A stretch of 64,000 nucleotides of DNA, taken from assembly GCA_900199655.1 (NCBI GenBank), contig FZRE01000013.1, positions 1 through 64,000 on the forward strand, given 5' to 3'. Source of the DNA: Prevotellaceae bacterium KH2P17. Lineage in GTDB: Bacteria > Bacteroidota > Bacteroidia > Bacteroidales > Bacteroidaceae. Position numbers and translations under genes: made by a program. Positions 45,917 to 54,622 of this stretch are shown here, one piece after another (positions within the stretch are counted from its first letter, which is position 1; each line of letters opens with the position of its first letter). The notes below the pieces were generated by a model, which saw nothing but the letters and a program-made list of their open reading frames with translations, was not told the origin of the DNA and searched no databases.

Positions 45917-47677
45917 ATGTATAGAACGAATACTTGTGGAGAGTTGCGACTCTCTGATGCTGGTAAAAACGTAACACTGTCCGGTTGGGTGCAGCGAATC
46001 AGGAAAATGGGCGGAATGAGTTTCGTCGATTTGCGTGACCGTTATGGAATTACACAGTTAGTGTTCAATGAGACTGATAACAAGGAACTTTGCGATGCCG
46101 CCAATGGTCTGGGCCGCGAATACTGTATCCAAGTGAAAGGCGTAGTGAGTGAGCGGCAAAGCAAAAATCCTAAAATACCAACGGGCGACATAGAGATCTT
46201 GGCTCGTGAACTGAATGTCTTGAGCCCAAGCCTCACTCCTCCTTTTACTATAGAAGATAAAACAGACGGCGGTGACGAGTTGCGCATGAAGTACCGCTAC
46301 CTCGACTTACGCCGCACGCCGGTACGCAGCAATCTGGAACTTCGCCATCGCATGACGATACTCATACGCAATTTCCTGGATGCAAGGGACTTCATAGAAG
46401 TTGAAACCCCTATTCTGATAGGCTCTACACCCGAGGGGGCACGAGACTTTGTAGTGCCTTCGCGCATGAACCCCGGCCAGTTCTATGCCTTGCCCCAAAG
46501 CCCACAAACCCTGAAGCAACTGCTGATGGTGGCAGGTTTCGACCGCTATTTTCAGATAGCCAAGTGCTTCCGCGATGAGGATCTGCGGGCCGACCGCCAG
46601 CCTGAATTTACGCAAGTAGACTGCGAGATGAGCTTTGTTGACCAGGATGACGTGATAAACATCTTCGAAGATATGTGCCGAACGCTCTTCAGGGAGATAC
46701 GCGGCGTGGAGCTGCCAAAGCTGCAGCAGATGACTTGGCACGATGCTATGAAACGCTATGGTTCCGATAAACCGGACCTTCGTTTTGGCATGGAGTTCGT
46801 GGAGTTGAAAGATGCGTTTGCCGGAAAAGGCACGTTCAGCGTATTTGACGAGGCTCAATACATTGGCGGTATCTGTGTTCCAGGCTGTGCCGACTATAGC
46901 CGCAAACAGCTCAACGAGCTCACCGACTTCGTAAAACGGCCGCAAATAGGCGCCAAGGGACTCGTTTTTATCAAGTACAACACCGACGGAACGGTAAAGA
47001 GTTCGATAGAAAAATTCTATTCGGAAGATGTTCTGCTCGACGTCAAACAGAAGATGGGAGCTAATGATGGCGACCTTGTTCTCATCTTGAGTGGCGACAA
47101 TGCCAACAAAACTCGTGTGCAGCTCTGCTCGCTTCGCCTTGAGATGGGCGACAGATTAGGCCTGCGGGATAAGAATGTCTTCAAGTGTCTGTGGATTGTT
47201 GACTTCCCCCTGTTCGAGTGGAGCGATGAAGAACAGCGCCTGATGGCCACTCATCATCCCTTTACCATGCCTAATCCGGATGATATTCCTTTGCTGGAAG
47301 AACATCCGGAACGTGTTCGGGCCAAGGCCTACGACTTTGTTTGCAATGGCATAGAGGTCGGCGGCGGAAGTCTCCGTATCCATGATACGAACTTGCAGGA
47401 GAAGATGTTCAAGATTCTTGGCTTCACTCCGGAGCGGGCAGAAGCACAGTTTGGCTTCCTGATGAATGCTTTCAAATATGGTGCACCACCTCACGCAGGA
47501 CTCGCCTTCGGCCTGGACAGATTTGTAAGTATCATGGCCGGGTTGGATTCCATTCGCGATTGCATTGCTTTCCCGAAGAACAATAACGGGCGCGATGTGA
47601 TGCTCGATGCTCCTTCTGCACTCGAAGCCGGCCAGTTAGAGGAACTGCAACTGAAGCTGGATATTAAGACCAAATGA
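45917..47677 (+). CDS. aspS: Aspartyl-tRNA synthetase
   Basis: A 586-residue bacterial-type class IIb synthetase. The N-terminal OB fold binds the anticodon ([20 protein letters not shown]). Motif 2 is [20 protein letters not shown]; the bacterial GAD insertion lies between about 285 and 420; motif 3 is [15 protein letters not shown], followed by [14 protein letters not shown]. Length matches the family. A terminator follows at 47725-47761. Confidence 0.97.
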   Translation: MYRTNTCGELRLSDAGKNVTLSGWVQRIRKMGGMSFVDLRDRYGITQLVFNETDNKELCDAANGLGREYCIQVKGVVSERQSKNPKIPTGDIEILARELNVLSPSLTPPFTIEDKTDGGDELRMKYRYLDLRRTPVRSNLELRHRMTILIRNFLDARDFIEVETPILIGSTPEGARDFVVPSRMNPGQFYALPQSPQTLKQLLMVAGFDRYFQIAKCFRDEDLRADRQPEFTQVDCEMSFVDQDDVINIFEDMCRTLFREIRGVELPKLQQMTWHDAMKRYGSDKPDLRFGMEFVELKDAFAGKGTFSVFDEAQYIGGICVPGCADYSRKQLNELTDFVKRPQIGAKGLVFIKYNTDGTVKSSIEKFYSEDVLLDVKQKMGANDGDLVLILSGDNANKTRVQLCSLRLEMGDRLGLRDKNVFKCLWIVDFPLFEWSDEEQRLMATHHPFTMPNPDDIPLLEEHPERVRAKAYDFVCNGIEVGGGSLRIHDTNLQEKMFKILGFTPERAEAQFGFLMNAFKYGAPPHAGLAFGLDRFVSIMAGLDSIRDCIAFPKNNNGRDVMLDAPSALEAGQLEELQLKLDIKTK

Positions 47678-47724
47678 TAAAGAGTACGTTATCCGTTCGA
47701 TAATGGGCACATATTTCTGATATT

Positions 47725-47770
47725 GCGGAGGTTTTCTTGCACGAGTCAAGATAGCCTCCGCTCTTTTGAT
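47725..47770 (+). terminator. Terminator of aspS
   Basis: A 7-bp stem GCGGAGG/CCTCCGC (47725-47731 with 47755-47761) followed by TCTTTTGATTT, 47 bp past the stop. Confidence 0.75.
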
Positions 47771-47834
47771 TTGAGTTTGCGCATTGTTATGTCCTTGAAA
47801 TGCAGGCAATAAGGAGGTAATATAGGGGAAAATG

Positions 47835-47850
47835 CTTGATTTACATCAAG
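47835..47850. promoter_or_regulatory. Perfect Crp/Fnr-type dyad
   Basis: CTTGAT-TTAC-ATCAAG contains TTGAT-N4-ATCAA, the consensus half-site arrangement of FNR-family regulators. It lies about 80 bp upstream of the -7 box (TAATTTTG, 47931-47938) of the winged-helix gene at 48002. Whether such a regulator exists in this genome is not visible here. Confidence 0.45.
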
Positions 47851-47930
47851 AAATTTAAAAATAACGGACAAACAAACTGCTTTTGATGTAGATTGTGGTA
47901 AAAATATTCTGCAAAATGAATATAAATTAT

Positions 47931-47938
47931 TAATTTTG
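47931..47938 (+). promoter_or_regulatory. -7 box of the winged-helix gene
   Basis: TAATTTTG with TCTG 19 bp upstream as an imperfect -33. The predicted leader is about 57 nt. Confidence 0.55.
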
Positions 47939-48001
47939 CACCGTATTAAGAGCAAAACCGTTATTAAAACATAAAGCGGCATTATTAATTTTACAAAGAT
48001 T

Positions 48002-48292
48002 ATGGCAGAAAAGAATGCAACAAAGAAGGTTGCTGCACCAAAGGCAACAACCAAGAAGGCACCAGTTAAAAAGGCTGCTCCTAAGAAAGCTGTATTGGTT
48101 TTGAATGCTGAAAACGCAGGTTTCAAGGCTGGTGATGTTTACCAGACATTGGCAGCAGCAGGAAAGGCTTATACTGTAGCCGAAATCGCTAAGGCTGCTA
48201 AAATCACAGAAGAGGAGACTCTGCTGGGTATTGGATGGCTTTTCAAAGAAGGCAAAATCAAAGACGAGGACAACAAGATTGCTCTCGCGTAA
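48002..48292 (+). CDS. DUF2582-type winged-helix protein with histone H1-like tail
   Basis: A 96-residue protein. Residues 1-30 are Lys/Ala/Pro/Thr repeats (KKVAAPKATTKKAPVKKAAP) like the tails of histone H1-type bacterial proteins. Residues 32-96 form a small winged-helix domain (DVYQTLAAAGKAYTVAEIAK, ITEEETLLGIGWLFKEGKI) of the DUF2582 type. The basic tail suggests nucleic-acid binding, but no target is known. Strong promoter, long leader and a strong terminator (48306-48341) suggest a monocistronic, abundant product. Confidence 0.85.
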   Translation: MAEKNATKKVAAPKATTKKAPVKKAAPKKAVLVLNAENAGFKAGDVYQTLAAAGKAYTVAEIAKAAKITEEETLLGIGWLFKEGKIKDEDNKIALA

Positions 48293-48305
48293 ATACCACT
48301 TTTAC

Positions 48306-48341
48306 AAAAAAGGCCGCGCTGAATAGAGTGCGGCCTTTTTT
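48306..48341 (+). terminator. Terminator of the winged-helix gene
   Basis: A perfect 12-bp stem AAAAAAGGCCGC/GCGGCCTTTTTT with a 12-nt loop, 14 bp past the stop. Confidence 0.95.
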
Positions 48342-48385
48342 GTCGACTTCTACATTGTTATATCTCTTGCAGAAATAATACTTCA

Positions 48386-48727
48386 TTGGTCTTGGATTAC
48401 GATAAAGCTATACTGCGCGCACTGTACCGGGCAGGTGAAGAAGGATTGTCGGTAGGCTGTACTACGCATCGCGTATTCAACTCTTTAAACGATTTTTTCT
48501 GCCCTTTGTCCTACGAAGAGGTGTACCGCTACGTTTCCCGATATCTGGTTCATAATTCGCACAATCCTGATTCTCTAATCGAAAAAACGGCCCAGAGAGG
48601 CGTGTATCATCTCAATTTCCATTCTTCGGAAACCCAACAACTGATGCTGCAGTTTGATGATGATGAGGAAGACGAGACCGATGCAGAAGCGGAAGATACA
48701 CAAAACCAACCCTCGCTCTTTGACTAA
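48386..48727 (+). CDS. Conserved hypothetical protein with winged-helix-like fold
   Basis: A 113-residue protein starting at TTG (no in-frame ATG precedes the conserved DYDKAILRALYRAGEEGLSV). Helical segments with a VYRYVSRYLVHNS helix and RGVYHLNFHSS wing-like strand suggest a winged-helix fold; the C-terminus is a run of Asp/Glu (about 90-108) ending QPSLFD. I recall similar short proteins in Bacteroidales but no assigned function. It lies 45 bp past a strong terminator with no obvious promoter of its own. Confidence 0.7.
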   Translation: MVLDYDKAILRALYRAGEEGLSVGCTTHRVFNSLNDFFCPLSYEEVYRYVSRYLVHNSHNPDSLIEKTAQRGVYHLNFHSSETQQLMLQFDDDEEDETDAEAEDTQNQPSLFD

Positions 48728-48795
48728 CCCAATCTTAGGGCTGCACCATCAGGTCATAATGAATGCAGAATTGAAGCCAAAAAGGTAATGTGAAG

Positions 48796-48865
48796 AAACT
48801 TTTGACAAGTGTCAAACGATCGTGCGACAAGTGTCGAATTCTTGTGTGACACTTGTCGAAAGTTC
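48796..48865. repeat. 70-bp triple-dyad element, copy 8
   Basis: Dyads at centres 48808.5, 48830.5 and 48852.5, with a fourth flank dyad GAAG/CTTC centred at 48874.5, all 22 bp apart. The first is TTTGACAAGTGTCAAA, where both arms changed relative to TTCGAC/GTCGAA, a compensated pair. It lies between co-directional genes (48386 and manC). The rest of this 305-bp gap holds only the manC promoter. Confidence 0.9.
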
Positions 48866-48970
48866 CCGAAGGTATATCTTCAACACGCCGATAGGCTTCT
48901 CTATGAATGCAGAACGTAACCTTTTTATTTTGACCTCATGCAATTCATCAATAAGATTTCTGCATGATTA

Positions 48971-49002
48971 TTTCCGTGGTAGCTTTTTTTTTTCTATATT
49001 TG
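48971..49002 (+). promoter_or_regulatory. manC promoter
   Basis: TTTC (48971-48974), 20 bp, TATATTTG (48995-49002), 30 bp before the ATG. Confidence 0.6.
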
Positions 49003-49032
49003 TGCTCAACTTTTCTTAATTAAAAATAGATT

Positions 49033-50100
49033 ATGGCTCAAGAAAACAATCATTTGGTCATTATGGCAGGCGGCGTAGGAAGTCGTTTTTGGCCTATGAG
49101 TACAGCCGAGAAACCTAAACAGTTCATCGATGTACTGGGTGTTGGGCGTTCTCTTTTGCAGCTAACGATGGATCGTTTCAAGGGAGTCTGCCCTCCTGAG
49201 AACGTGTGGGTTGTGACCAACAGGACTTATGCGCCGCTGGTGAAAGAGCAACTTCCGGAGGTTCCTGCTGACCATGTGCTCTTGGAGCCATGCCGTAAGA
49301 ACACGGCACCCTGCATCGCTTACGTGAGCTGGCGCATCAAGTGCGTCAATCCGAAAGCCAATATCGTTGTGTCGCCCAGTGACCACGTCGTTACGAATGA
49401 GGCCGAGTTCCGCCGGATTATTGCGTCTTGTCTGAAGTTTACATCAGAGTCTGACGCCATAGTAACCCTTGGCATGCACCCAACTCGCCCCGAGACAGGC
49501 TACGGCTACATTCAGGCTGACCTGACTACCAGCTCTCCCCGCAATCCGGAAATATTCCGGGTGGACTCTTTCCGAGAGAAACCCGACATGCAGACTGCCC
49601 TGAAATACATCAAAAACAAGAACTACTTCTGGAACGCGGGTATATTTATCTGGAGTGTGAGCACGATTGTCAACGCTTTCAGGGTTTATCAGCCGGCTAT
49701 CAGCAAGATATTCGAAGGCATGCAGCATGTCTATGGCACGGAGCTGGAACAGGCAGAAATCGACAAGCGATATCCTGAATGTGAAAGCATATCAGTAGAT
49801 TATGCCATCATGGAAAAGGCAGAAGAAATCTTTGTTTGTCCTGCCGACTTTGGCTGGAGCGACCTCGGAACATGGGGCAGTCTGCTTATTCAGACCAAGC
49901 ACGACCTCTACGGAAACAGCTGCATCGGCCCGAATATCTCCATGTTCGACAGCCATAACTGCATTGTTCATACGCTTCAGGAAAAGAAAGTCATCGTTCA
50001 GGGGCTCGACAATTATATTGTAGCCGAGAAGGATGGCGTGCTCCTGATATGCAGTTTGAGCGAGGAGCAGCGAATTAAACAATTTTCGGGAGAAGAATAA
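49033..50100 (+). CDS. manC: Mannose-1-phosphate guanylyltransferase
   Basis: A 355-residue nucleotidyltransferase making GDP-mannose, precursor of mannose, fucose and related sugars of surface polysaccharides. Signature IMAGGVGSRFWPMSTAEKPKQF with conserved Arg and Lys, then SPSDHVV, TRPETGYGYIQ, FREKPDMQTAL, FWNAGIFIWS and FGWSDLGTWGSL. It lacks the C-terminal isomerase domain of bifunctional ManC/AlgA, so phosphomannose isomerase must be separate. The transcript converges on dedA. Confidence 0.95.
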   Translation: MAQENNHLVIMAGGVGSRFWPMSTAEKPKQFIDVLGVGRSLLQLTMDRFKGVCPPENVWVVTNRTYAPLVKEQLPEVPADHVLLEPCRKNTAPCIAYVSWRIKCVNPKANIVVSPSDHVVTNEAEFRRIIASCLKFTSESDAIVTLGMHPTRPETGYGYIQADLTTSSPRNPEIFRVDSFREKPDMQTALKYIKNKNYFWNAGIFIWSVSTIVNAFRVYQPAISKIFEGMQHVYGTELEQAEIDKRYPECESISVDYAIMEKAEEIFVCPADFGWSDLGTWGSLLIQTKHDLYGNSCIGPNISMFDSHNCIVHTLQEKKVIVQGLDNYIVAEKDGVLLICSLSEEQRIKQFSGEE

Positions 50101-50138
50101 GGATTGTTCTGCCTGTTGGGAACATCCTCTGATAAAGA

Positions 50139-50198
50139 AAAATCTCAGCTTTTAGCCACGACTTTTTTATGAGTGAAGTGGCTGAAAGCTGAGATTTT
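50139..50198. terminator. Long bidirectional hairpin between manC and dedA
   Basis: A 21-bp stem with one G-U-type mismatch: AAAATCTCAGCT... (50139-50159) pairs with ...AGCTGAGATTTT (50178-50198), loop 18 nt. A/T ends on both strands fit bidirectional termination for convergent genes. Confidence 0.8.
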
Positions 50199-50287
50199 AC
50201 ATTGTTGGAAGACGGTTTGGGCGATGTTGCAAGATGCAAGCCGCGAGCCAAGAAATAACCAGTTGGCTGCCAAGTAGGCCCCTCCGT

Positions 50288-50926
50288 TTAGTCGAGGTTC
50301 AAGTTCTTGCGCCTGTTTAAATACCATTTTGCAAGAAAATACACAAAGGCCACAGCTACTGCTGCAGCAATAACAACCTTTATATACTCTCCATATTCCA
50401 TTATCTTATCATTGAGTTGCTCCTCGGGTACCATCGAGTGCAGATACCACCCCAGCGCTGCGAGGATGCAATTCCACACTCCCGCTCCAAGTGTAGTGTA
50501 AAGCAGAAACTGCCAATACTTCATTTTGGCCAATCCGGCAGGGATAGATATCAGGTGTCTGATGCCCGGAATGAGCCGTCCGGTAATAGTGGCAACCATT
50601 CCGTGGTTGTAGAAATAGCGCTCACTCTTTTCTACCTTAGCCTGGTTCAGCAGGCAGATATGCCCCCATTTGCTGTTTGCAAACTTGTAGATGATAGGTC
50701 GTCCCAGGTAGTATCCGCCTATGTAGTTGATTGTGGCACCTGTATCAGCTCCAAGTGTAGCAAAGAGTATGACGAGCCAAATGTTGATATTGCCTCCGGC
50801 GGCATGATAAGCCGCGGGAGAAACAACTAACTCCGATGGGACGGGAATAACGGTACTTTCCAGCAACATCAGCAGGAAGATAGTCCCGTAATTCAGGTTT
50901 CCCAGTAGGGTTGATATCCAATTCAT
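50288..50926 (-). CDS. DedA-family membrane protein
   Basis: A 212-residue inner-membrane protein of the DedA/SNARE-associated family, members of which include undecaprenyl-phosphate and phospholipid flippases or transporters. Visible: LMLLESTVIPVPSELVVSPA (the family's E-x-PxP-E region), GADTGATINYIGGYYLGRP, the signature GRLIPGIRHLISIPAGLAKM, and a final transmembrane helix followed by basic residues. It overlaps the TPR gene by 4 bp (ATGA) at the end of the glnS operon. Confidence 0.92.
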   Translation of the reverse strand: MNWISTLLGNLNYGTIFLLMLLESTVIPVPSELVVSPAAYHAAGGNINIWLVILFATLGADTGATINYIGGYYLGRPIIYKFANSKWGHICLLNQAKVEKSERYFYNHGMVATITGRLIPGIRHLISIPAGLAKMKYWQFLLYTTLGAGVWNCILAALGWYLHSMVPEEQLNDKIMEYGEYIKVVIAAAVAVAFVYFLAKWYLNRRKNLNLD

Positions 50927-52335
50927 GCTTTATTCTTTAAGTATTTATAATAGTCTTTGGGCTGCAGGTCGTCCGGGAACATGTCGCCCAGTACAGCCTT
51001 CGCCTCCTGCGGGTTCAGTTCCACGGCTTTCTTTACTGCCTTCATAAATTCTTCGTTCCGATTGAGTTCCTTGCAGCACACTGCGTAGTACGACCATCCG
51101 GTGTCCCAATCGTCACCTGCGGTTTCAAATATCAGCTTCAGTATTCTGTAGGTTGCCTTGAGGTAGCCGCTCTCAAAGAGCGAGATGGCAATCTTGTACA
51201 TGATGACCGGGTTCTCGTGCGAATGCCTGACAGCCTTGCTGAACCACTTAGCAGCCTCCTTCTGCTTGCCGTGTTCGGCATACAGATGTCCCCGCAGTAC
51301 CATCAGCTCTTCCTGATTGCTGTTGGGTTCGCGTTCAGCTTTGTCCACATATTCTAATGCTTTGTCCAGTCCAATGTGGCGTGAGAGCAGGAAAACAAGG
51401 TGCAGATAAATCTCCAGATGGTTCAGTGAGTCCTTTGGTAACAGTCTTGAAGCCTGTTGCAGGTGCTCAATAGCCTCCTGGGACCTGTTGAGATTGGCCA
51501 AGGCAATGCCTTGGAAGAGTTCGCCCGAGAAGTCATTAGGGCATAGCTTGCTGTATCGCTGATAGTATTCGAGCGCTTCCTCGTTGTTTCCCAGGCTCAA
51601 GAGACCGTTTGCCTTGTTCAGAAGAGCTTCCTCATCGTCGGGATTGATGGCCAGCGAAAACTCGCTGCTTGTGATGGAATCCTGAATGTTGTTGCTCATG
51701 TATTGCGACGACGCCAAGCTATTCCAATAGATGTTATCGTACGGATTCTTGTCGAGCAGCTCGTTGAAGATACGTTCTCCTTCCTCATAGTTACCCTGTC
51801 CGATGGATATTCTACCCATTGCCTCCTGGTAATCTTCGCTCTCTTTGTCTTCCGATAGCTGCAACCACAGCAGCGCCATGTCATTCAGGTTGTAATCGGT
51901 GTACATGTTTGCCACGTCGAGAACGAAGTCCTCGCGTTCTTCCTTGTCTATTTCGTGATAGCAATTCTTCAGGAAATCGTCGGCCTCCTGTATCTTATTG
52001 TCAACAATCAGTATTTCGGCTTTCAAGTAGAAGTAGTCCAAATCAGCTTTGTCAGCTATCTGTTCAGCATACATTTCAGCTTCTTCTGCATTGCCGTATT
52101 CCAGCAAAGCGGCCCTTGAACGAAACACAAGAGGGGCCGTAGCGCCCGGAAAAACCGAGATGGCATAGTCTATTGTCTCCATGGCTTGTTGCAGTTGACC
52201 TTTGGAGTGATAGTACTCTGCTATGTCGGTAAGTTCTTCTGGCTCTAAATAAACGGAGCTGCCGGCATTGCGGGCAGCTTCGTATTTGTTCAGATTATCC
52301 TTGAATTCCTTCTTGTTAAAATAGCTGTCGGCCAT
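50923..52335 (-). CDS. Tetratricopeptide repeat protein
   Basis: A 470-residue soluble protein made almost entirely of TPR-like helical pairs, for example AEYYHSKGQLQQAMETIDYA, KANGLLSLGNNEEALEYYQR and GIALANLNRSQEAIEHLQQA. No signal peptide is seen, so it is probably a cytoplasmic scaffold. It starts in the TAATG junction with the glnS stop and overlaps dedA by 4 bp, so the three genes are translationally coupled. Partner unknown. Confidence 0.88.
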   Translation of the reverse strand: MADSYFNKKEFKDNLNKYEAARNAGSSVYLEPEELTDIAEYYHSKGQLQQAMETIDYAISVFPGATAPLVFRSRAALLEYGNAEEAEMYAEQIADKADLDYFYLKAEILIVDNKIQEADDFLKNCYHEIDKEEREDFVLDVANMYTDYNLNDMALLWLQLSEDKESEDYQEAMGRISIGQGNYEEGERIFNELLDKNPYDNIYWNSLASSQYMSNNIQDSITSSEFSLAINPDDEEALLNKANGLLSLGNNEEALEYYQRYSKLCPNDFSGELFQGIALANLNRSQEAIEHLQQASRLLPKDSLNHLEIYLHLVFLLSRHIGLDKALEYVDKAEREPNSNQEELMVLRGHLYAEHGKQKEAAKWFSKAVRHSHENPVIMYKIAISLFESGYLKATYRILKLIFETAGDDWDTGWSYYAVCCKELNRNEEFMKAVKKAVELNPQEAKAVLGDMFPDDLQPKDYYKYLKNKA

Positions 52336-54053
52336 TATTTATTCAGTTTTGCCCAAGTGTCTTTTAAGCCAACGGTCTTGTTAAAGACCGGATGCGCAGC
52401 CGTGGAGTCGAGGTCTGCCATGAAGTAACCAATGCGTTGGAACTGCAGATAGTCGCCCGGCTTCTTGCCGGCGGCATAGTTCTCAACGTAGCAGTTGGTG
52501 TAAACGTGCAGCGAGTCGGGGTTAAGAAGCTCGTGGAAGTCGCGCTCATCGGCCGATGGATTCTCTACATAGAACAGCCGGTCGTACTCTCTGACCTCTG
52601 CCTTGACGCAATGGTCGGCCGAAACCCAGTGTAGCGTACCCTTCACTTTGCGGTTTGCACCCGGCATACCGCTCTTGCTTTCGGGGTCGTACTCTGCCTG
52701 TATCTCGGTTACATTGCCCTCGGCATCCTTGGTGCAACCTGTACATTTAATAATGTAAGCGTTCTTCAGCCGGACTTCTTTGCCAGGCGATAGGCGGAAG
52801 AACTTCTTAGGAGCATCTTCCATAAAGTCGGCCCGCTCTATCCACAGGTTCTTGGAGAAGGTGATGGCGTGTGTACCGTCGGCCTCGTTCTCGGGATTGT
52901 TGACCGCTTCCATTTCCTCGCTTGCGCCTTCAGGATAATTGGTAATCACCAGTTTTACCGGATCCAGCACGGCGCTAACCCTGCAGGAACGCCTGTTCAG
53001 GTCGTCTCTTACGGCAGCCTCAAGCAGTGCCACGTCGTTCAGTGCATCGAACTTGGTGTAGCCGATGGAGTTGATGAACTCACGGATGCTCTCAGGCGAG
53101 TAGCCGCGACGGCGCATGCCGCATAGTGTAGGCATACGTGGGTCGTCCCAACCGTTAACGAGGTGCTCGTCAACCAGCGTGTGGAGCTTGCGCTTGCTCA
53201 TAACGGTATAGGTGAGGTTCAGCCGGTTAAACTCAATCTGGCGCGGCCGGAAGTCGTTCAGCCCCTTGGCAGCTGTGCCGTCGTATTCCTTGAGGAAGTC
53301 CACGAATTTATCGTACAAAGGGCGGTGGGGCACAAATTCCAGCGTACAGATGGAATGGGTTACACCCTCAAAGTAGTCGCTCTGGCCGTGTGCAAAGTCG
53401 TACATAGGGTAACAGTGCCACGTCGTACCGGTGCGGTGATGGGGTGTCTGGATGATGCGATACATGATGGGGTCGCGGAAGTGCATGTTCGGATTGGCCA
53501 TGTCGAGCTTGGCTCGCAGCACCATCGAGCCTTCTACAGCCTCGGGGGTGTTCATCTTTTCAAACAGTTCCAGGCTCTCTTCCACCGGCCGGTCCCGGTA
53601 AGGACTGGCTACGCCAGGTGTTGTCGGCGTACCTTTTTGCTGTGCTATCTGCTCCGAAGTCTGCTCGTCAACGTAGGCATTGCCCTGCTTTATCATCCAT
53701 ACGGCAAAGTCCCACAGCTGCTGGAAATAGTCGGAAGCATAGTATATATTTCCCCACTTGAAGCCCAGCCAGCTGATATCAGAGAGAATGTTGTCAACGT
53801 ATTCCGTGTTCTCTTTGCTGGGGTTGGTGTCATCGAAGCGCAGGTTGCAGACTCCGTTATATTTTTCAGCTACGCCGAAGTCCATGCAGATAGCCTTGGC
53901 ATGGCCGATGTGAAGGTAGCCGTTAGGCTCCGGTGGAAAGCGGGTCTGTATCCTACCGCCGTTCTTACCGGCAGCAAGGTCTTCTTCAACGAGCTGTTCC
54001 ACAAAGCTCAGGCTTTTCTTTTCTTCGTTAGCGTTTTCTTCTTTTACTGACAT
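52335..54053 (-). CDS. glnS: Glutaminyl-tRNA synthetase
   Basis: A 572-residue class Ib synthetase. HIGH motif: TRFPPEPNGYLHIGHAKAIC; then NLRFDDTNPSKENTEYVDNI; KMSKS-type motif VMSKRKLHTLV; two C-terminal beta-barrel anticodon domains. Presence of GlnRS means tRNA-Gln need not be charged by the amidotransferase route. A minus-strand TATCTTTG (complement of 54082-54089) lies about 30 bp upstream. It heads glnS-TPR-dedA. Confidence 0.97.
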   Translation of the reverse strand: MSVKEENANEEKKSLSFVEQLVEEDLAAGKNGGRIQTRFPPEPNGYLHIGHAKAICMDFGVAEKYNGVCNLRFDDTNPSKENTEYVDNILSDISWLGFKWGNIYYASDYFQQLWDFAVWMIKQGNAYVDEQTSEQIAQQKGTPTTPGVASPYRDRPVEESLELFEKMNTPEAVEGSMVLRAKLDMANPNMHFRDPIMYRIIQTPHHRTGTTWHCYPMYDFAHGQSDYFEGVTHSICTLEFVPHRPLYDKFVDFLKEYDGTAAKGLNDFRPRQIEFNRLNLTYTVMSKRKLHTLVDEHLVNGWDDPRMPTLCGMRRRGYSPESIREFINSIGYTKFDALNDVALLEAAVRDDLNRRSCRVSAVLDPVKLVITNYPEGASEEMEAVNNPENEADGTHAITFSKNLWIERADFMEDAPKKFFRLSPGKEVRLKNAYIIKCTGCTKDAEGNVTEIQAEYDPESKSGMPGANRKVKGTLHWVSADHCVKAEVREYDRLFYVENPSADERDFHELLNPDSLHVYTNCYVENYAAGKKPGDYLQFQRIGYFMADLDSTAAHPVFNKTVGLKDTWAKLNK

Positions 54054-54279
54054 AAACTATATACCTTATTATATTTACGTGCAAAGATAGTGCAAGTTGT
54101 GGGAATATCCAAGAAGAATTTAAACTATTTACGTTTTTACCCCAAGTGTGCGGCATACGCCCTGCCGGCACATTGTAATGCAGCCAGCACGCCCTGCCGC
54201 TGCGTTTGACAACGAGGGCTGATGATGTGAAAGAATGAAAAACAAAAACTGAAAACATGTTTTATAACATGCAAATAAA

Positions 54280-54311
54280 TTTGTATAAAACTTAAAAACC
54301 CTATATCTTTG
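54280..54311 (+). promoter_or_regulatory. Strong orphan promoter
   Basis: TTTG (54280-54283), 20 bp, TATCTTTG (54304-54311): a complete consensus promoter with no gene behind it, only the small-RNA candidate. Confidence 0.75.
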
Positions 54312-54317
54312 CAAACG

Positions 54318-54405
54318 TTATCCTGAATACAATCTTTTTACCTTAAAGAGAACTAATACCTATTGAGATAGAATGCCTCCCTCTGTGAAGCGGGGGGCAT
54401 TTCTT
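54318..54405 (+). ncRNA. Candidate small RNA of about 90 nt
   Basis: The consensus promoter at 54280-54311 leads to a short transcript ending at a 10-bp hairpin AATGCCTCCC/GGGGGGCATT (54372-54381 with 54392-54401; one G-U pair) followed by TCTTGTTTGTT. A 23-codon frame starts within the hairpin and is unlikely to be expressed. The segment is either a stand-alone small RNA or an attenuator whose downstream gene is lost. No Rfam family was recognised. Confidence 0.55.
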
Positions 54406-54622
54406 GTTTGTTACAGGTCACACCTTGTTTACAACTTAAAATAATCGTTACAAAAGGTCTCGCTGGTTTGTGATATTTGCTGTCAAGACTACATGTGGGC
54501 CGAAATACGCCCGTATGGAGCCACCTCCTAACTTGTTGATAACCAAGAGTTTCGTTTTTATTCCGCATTTTCGGGTTGCCCGAATGAGGCTTTCAAGGCC
54601 GAAAAAAGATTGTTTTCTGCCT

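Noticed and set aside
140-48865. 70-bp elements as insertion sequences
   Set aside because: Too short to code, no transposase in the window, and no target-site duplications recognised; a MITE origin remains possible but is not shown.
54373-54444. 23-codon peptide after the orphan promoter
   Set aside because: The start codon is buried in a 10-bp terminator stem and there is no ribosome-binding site.
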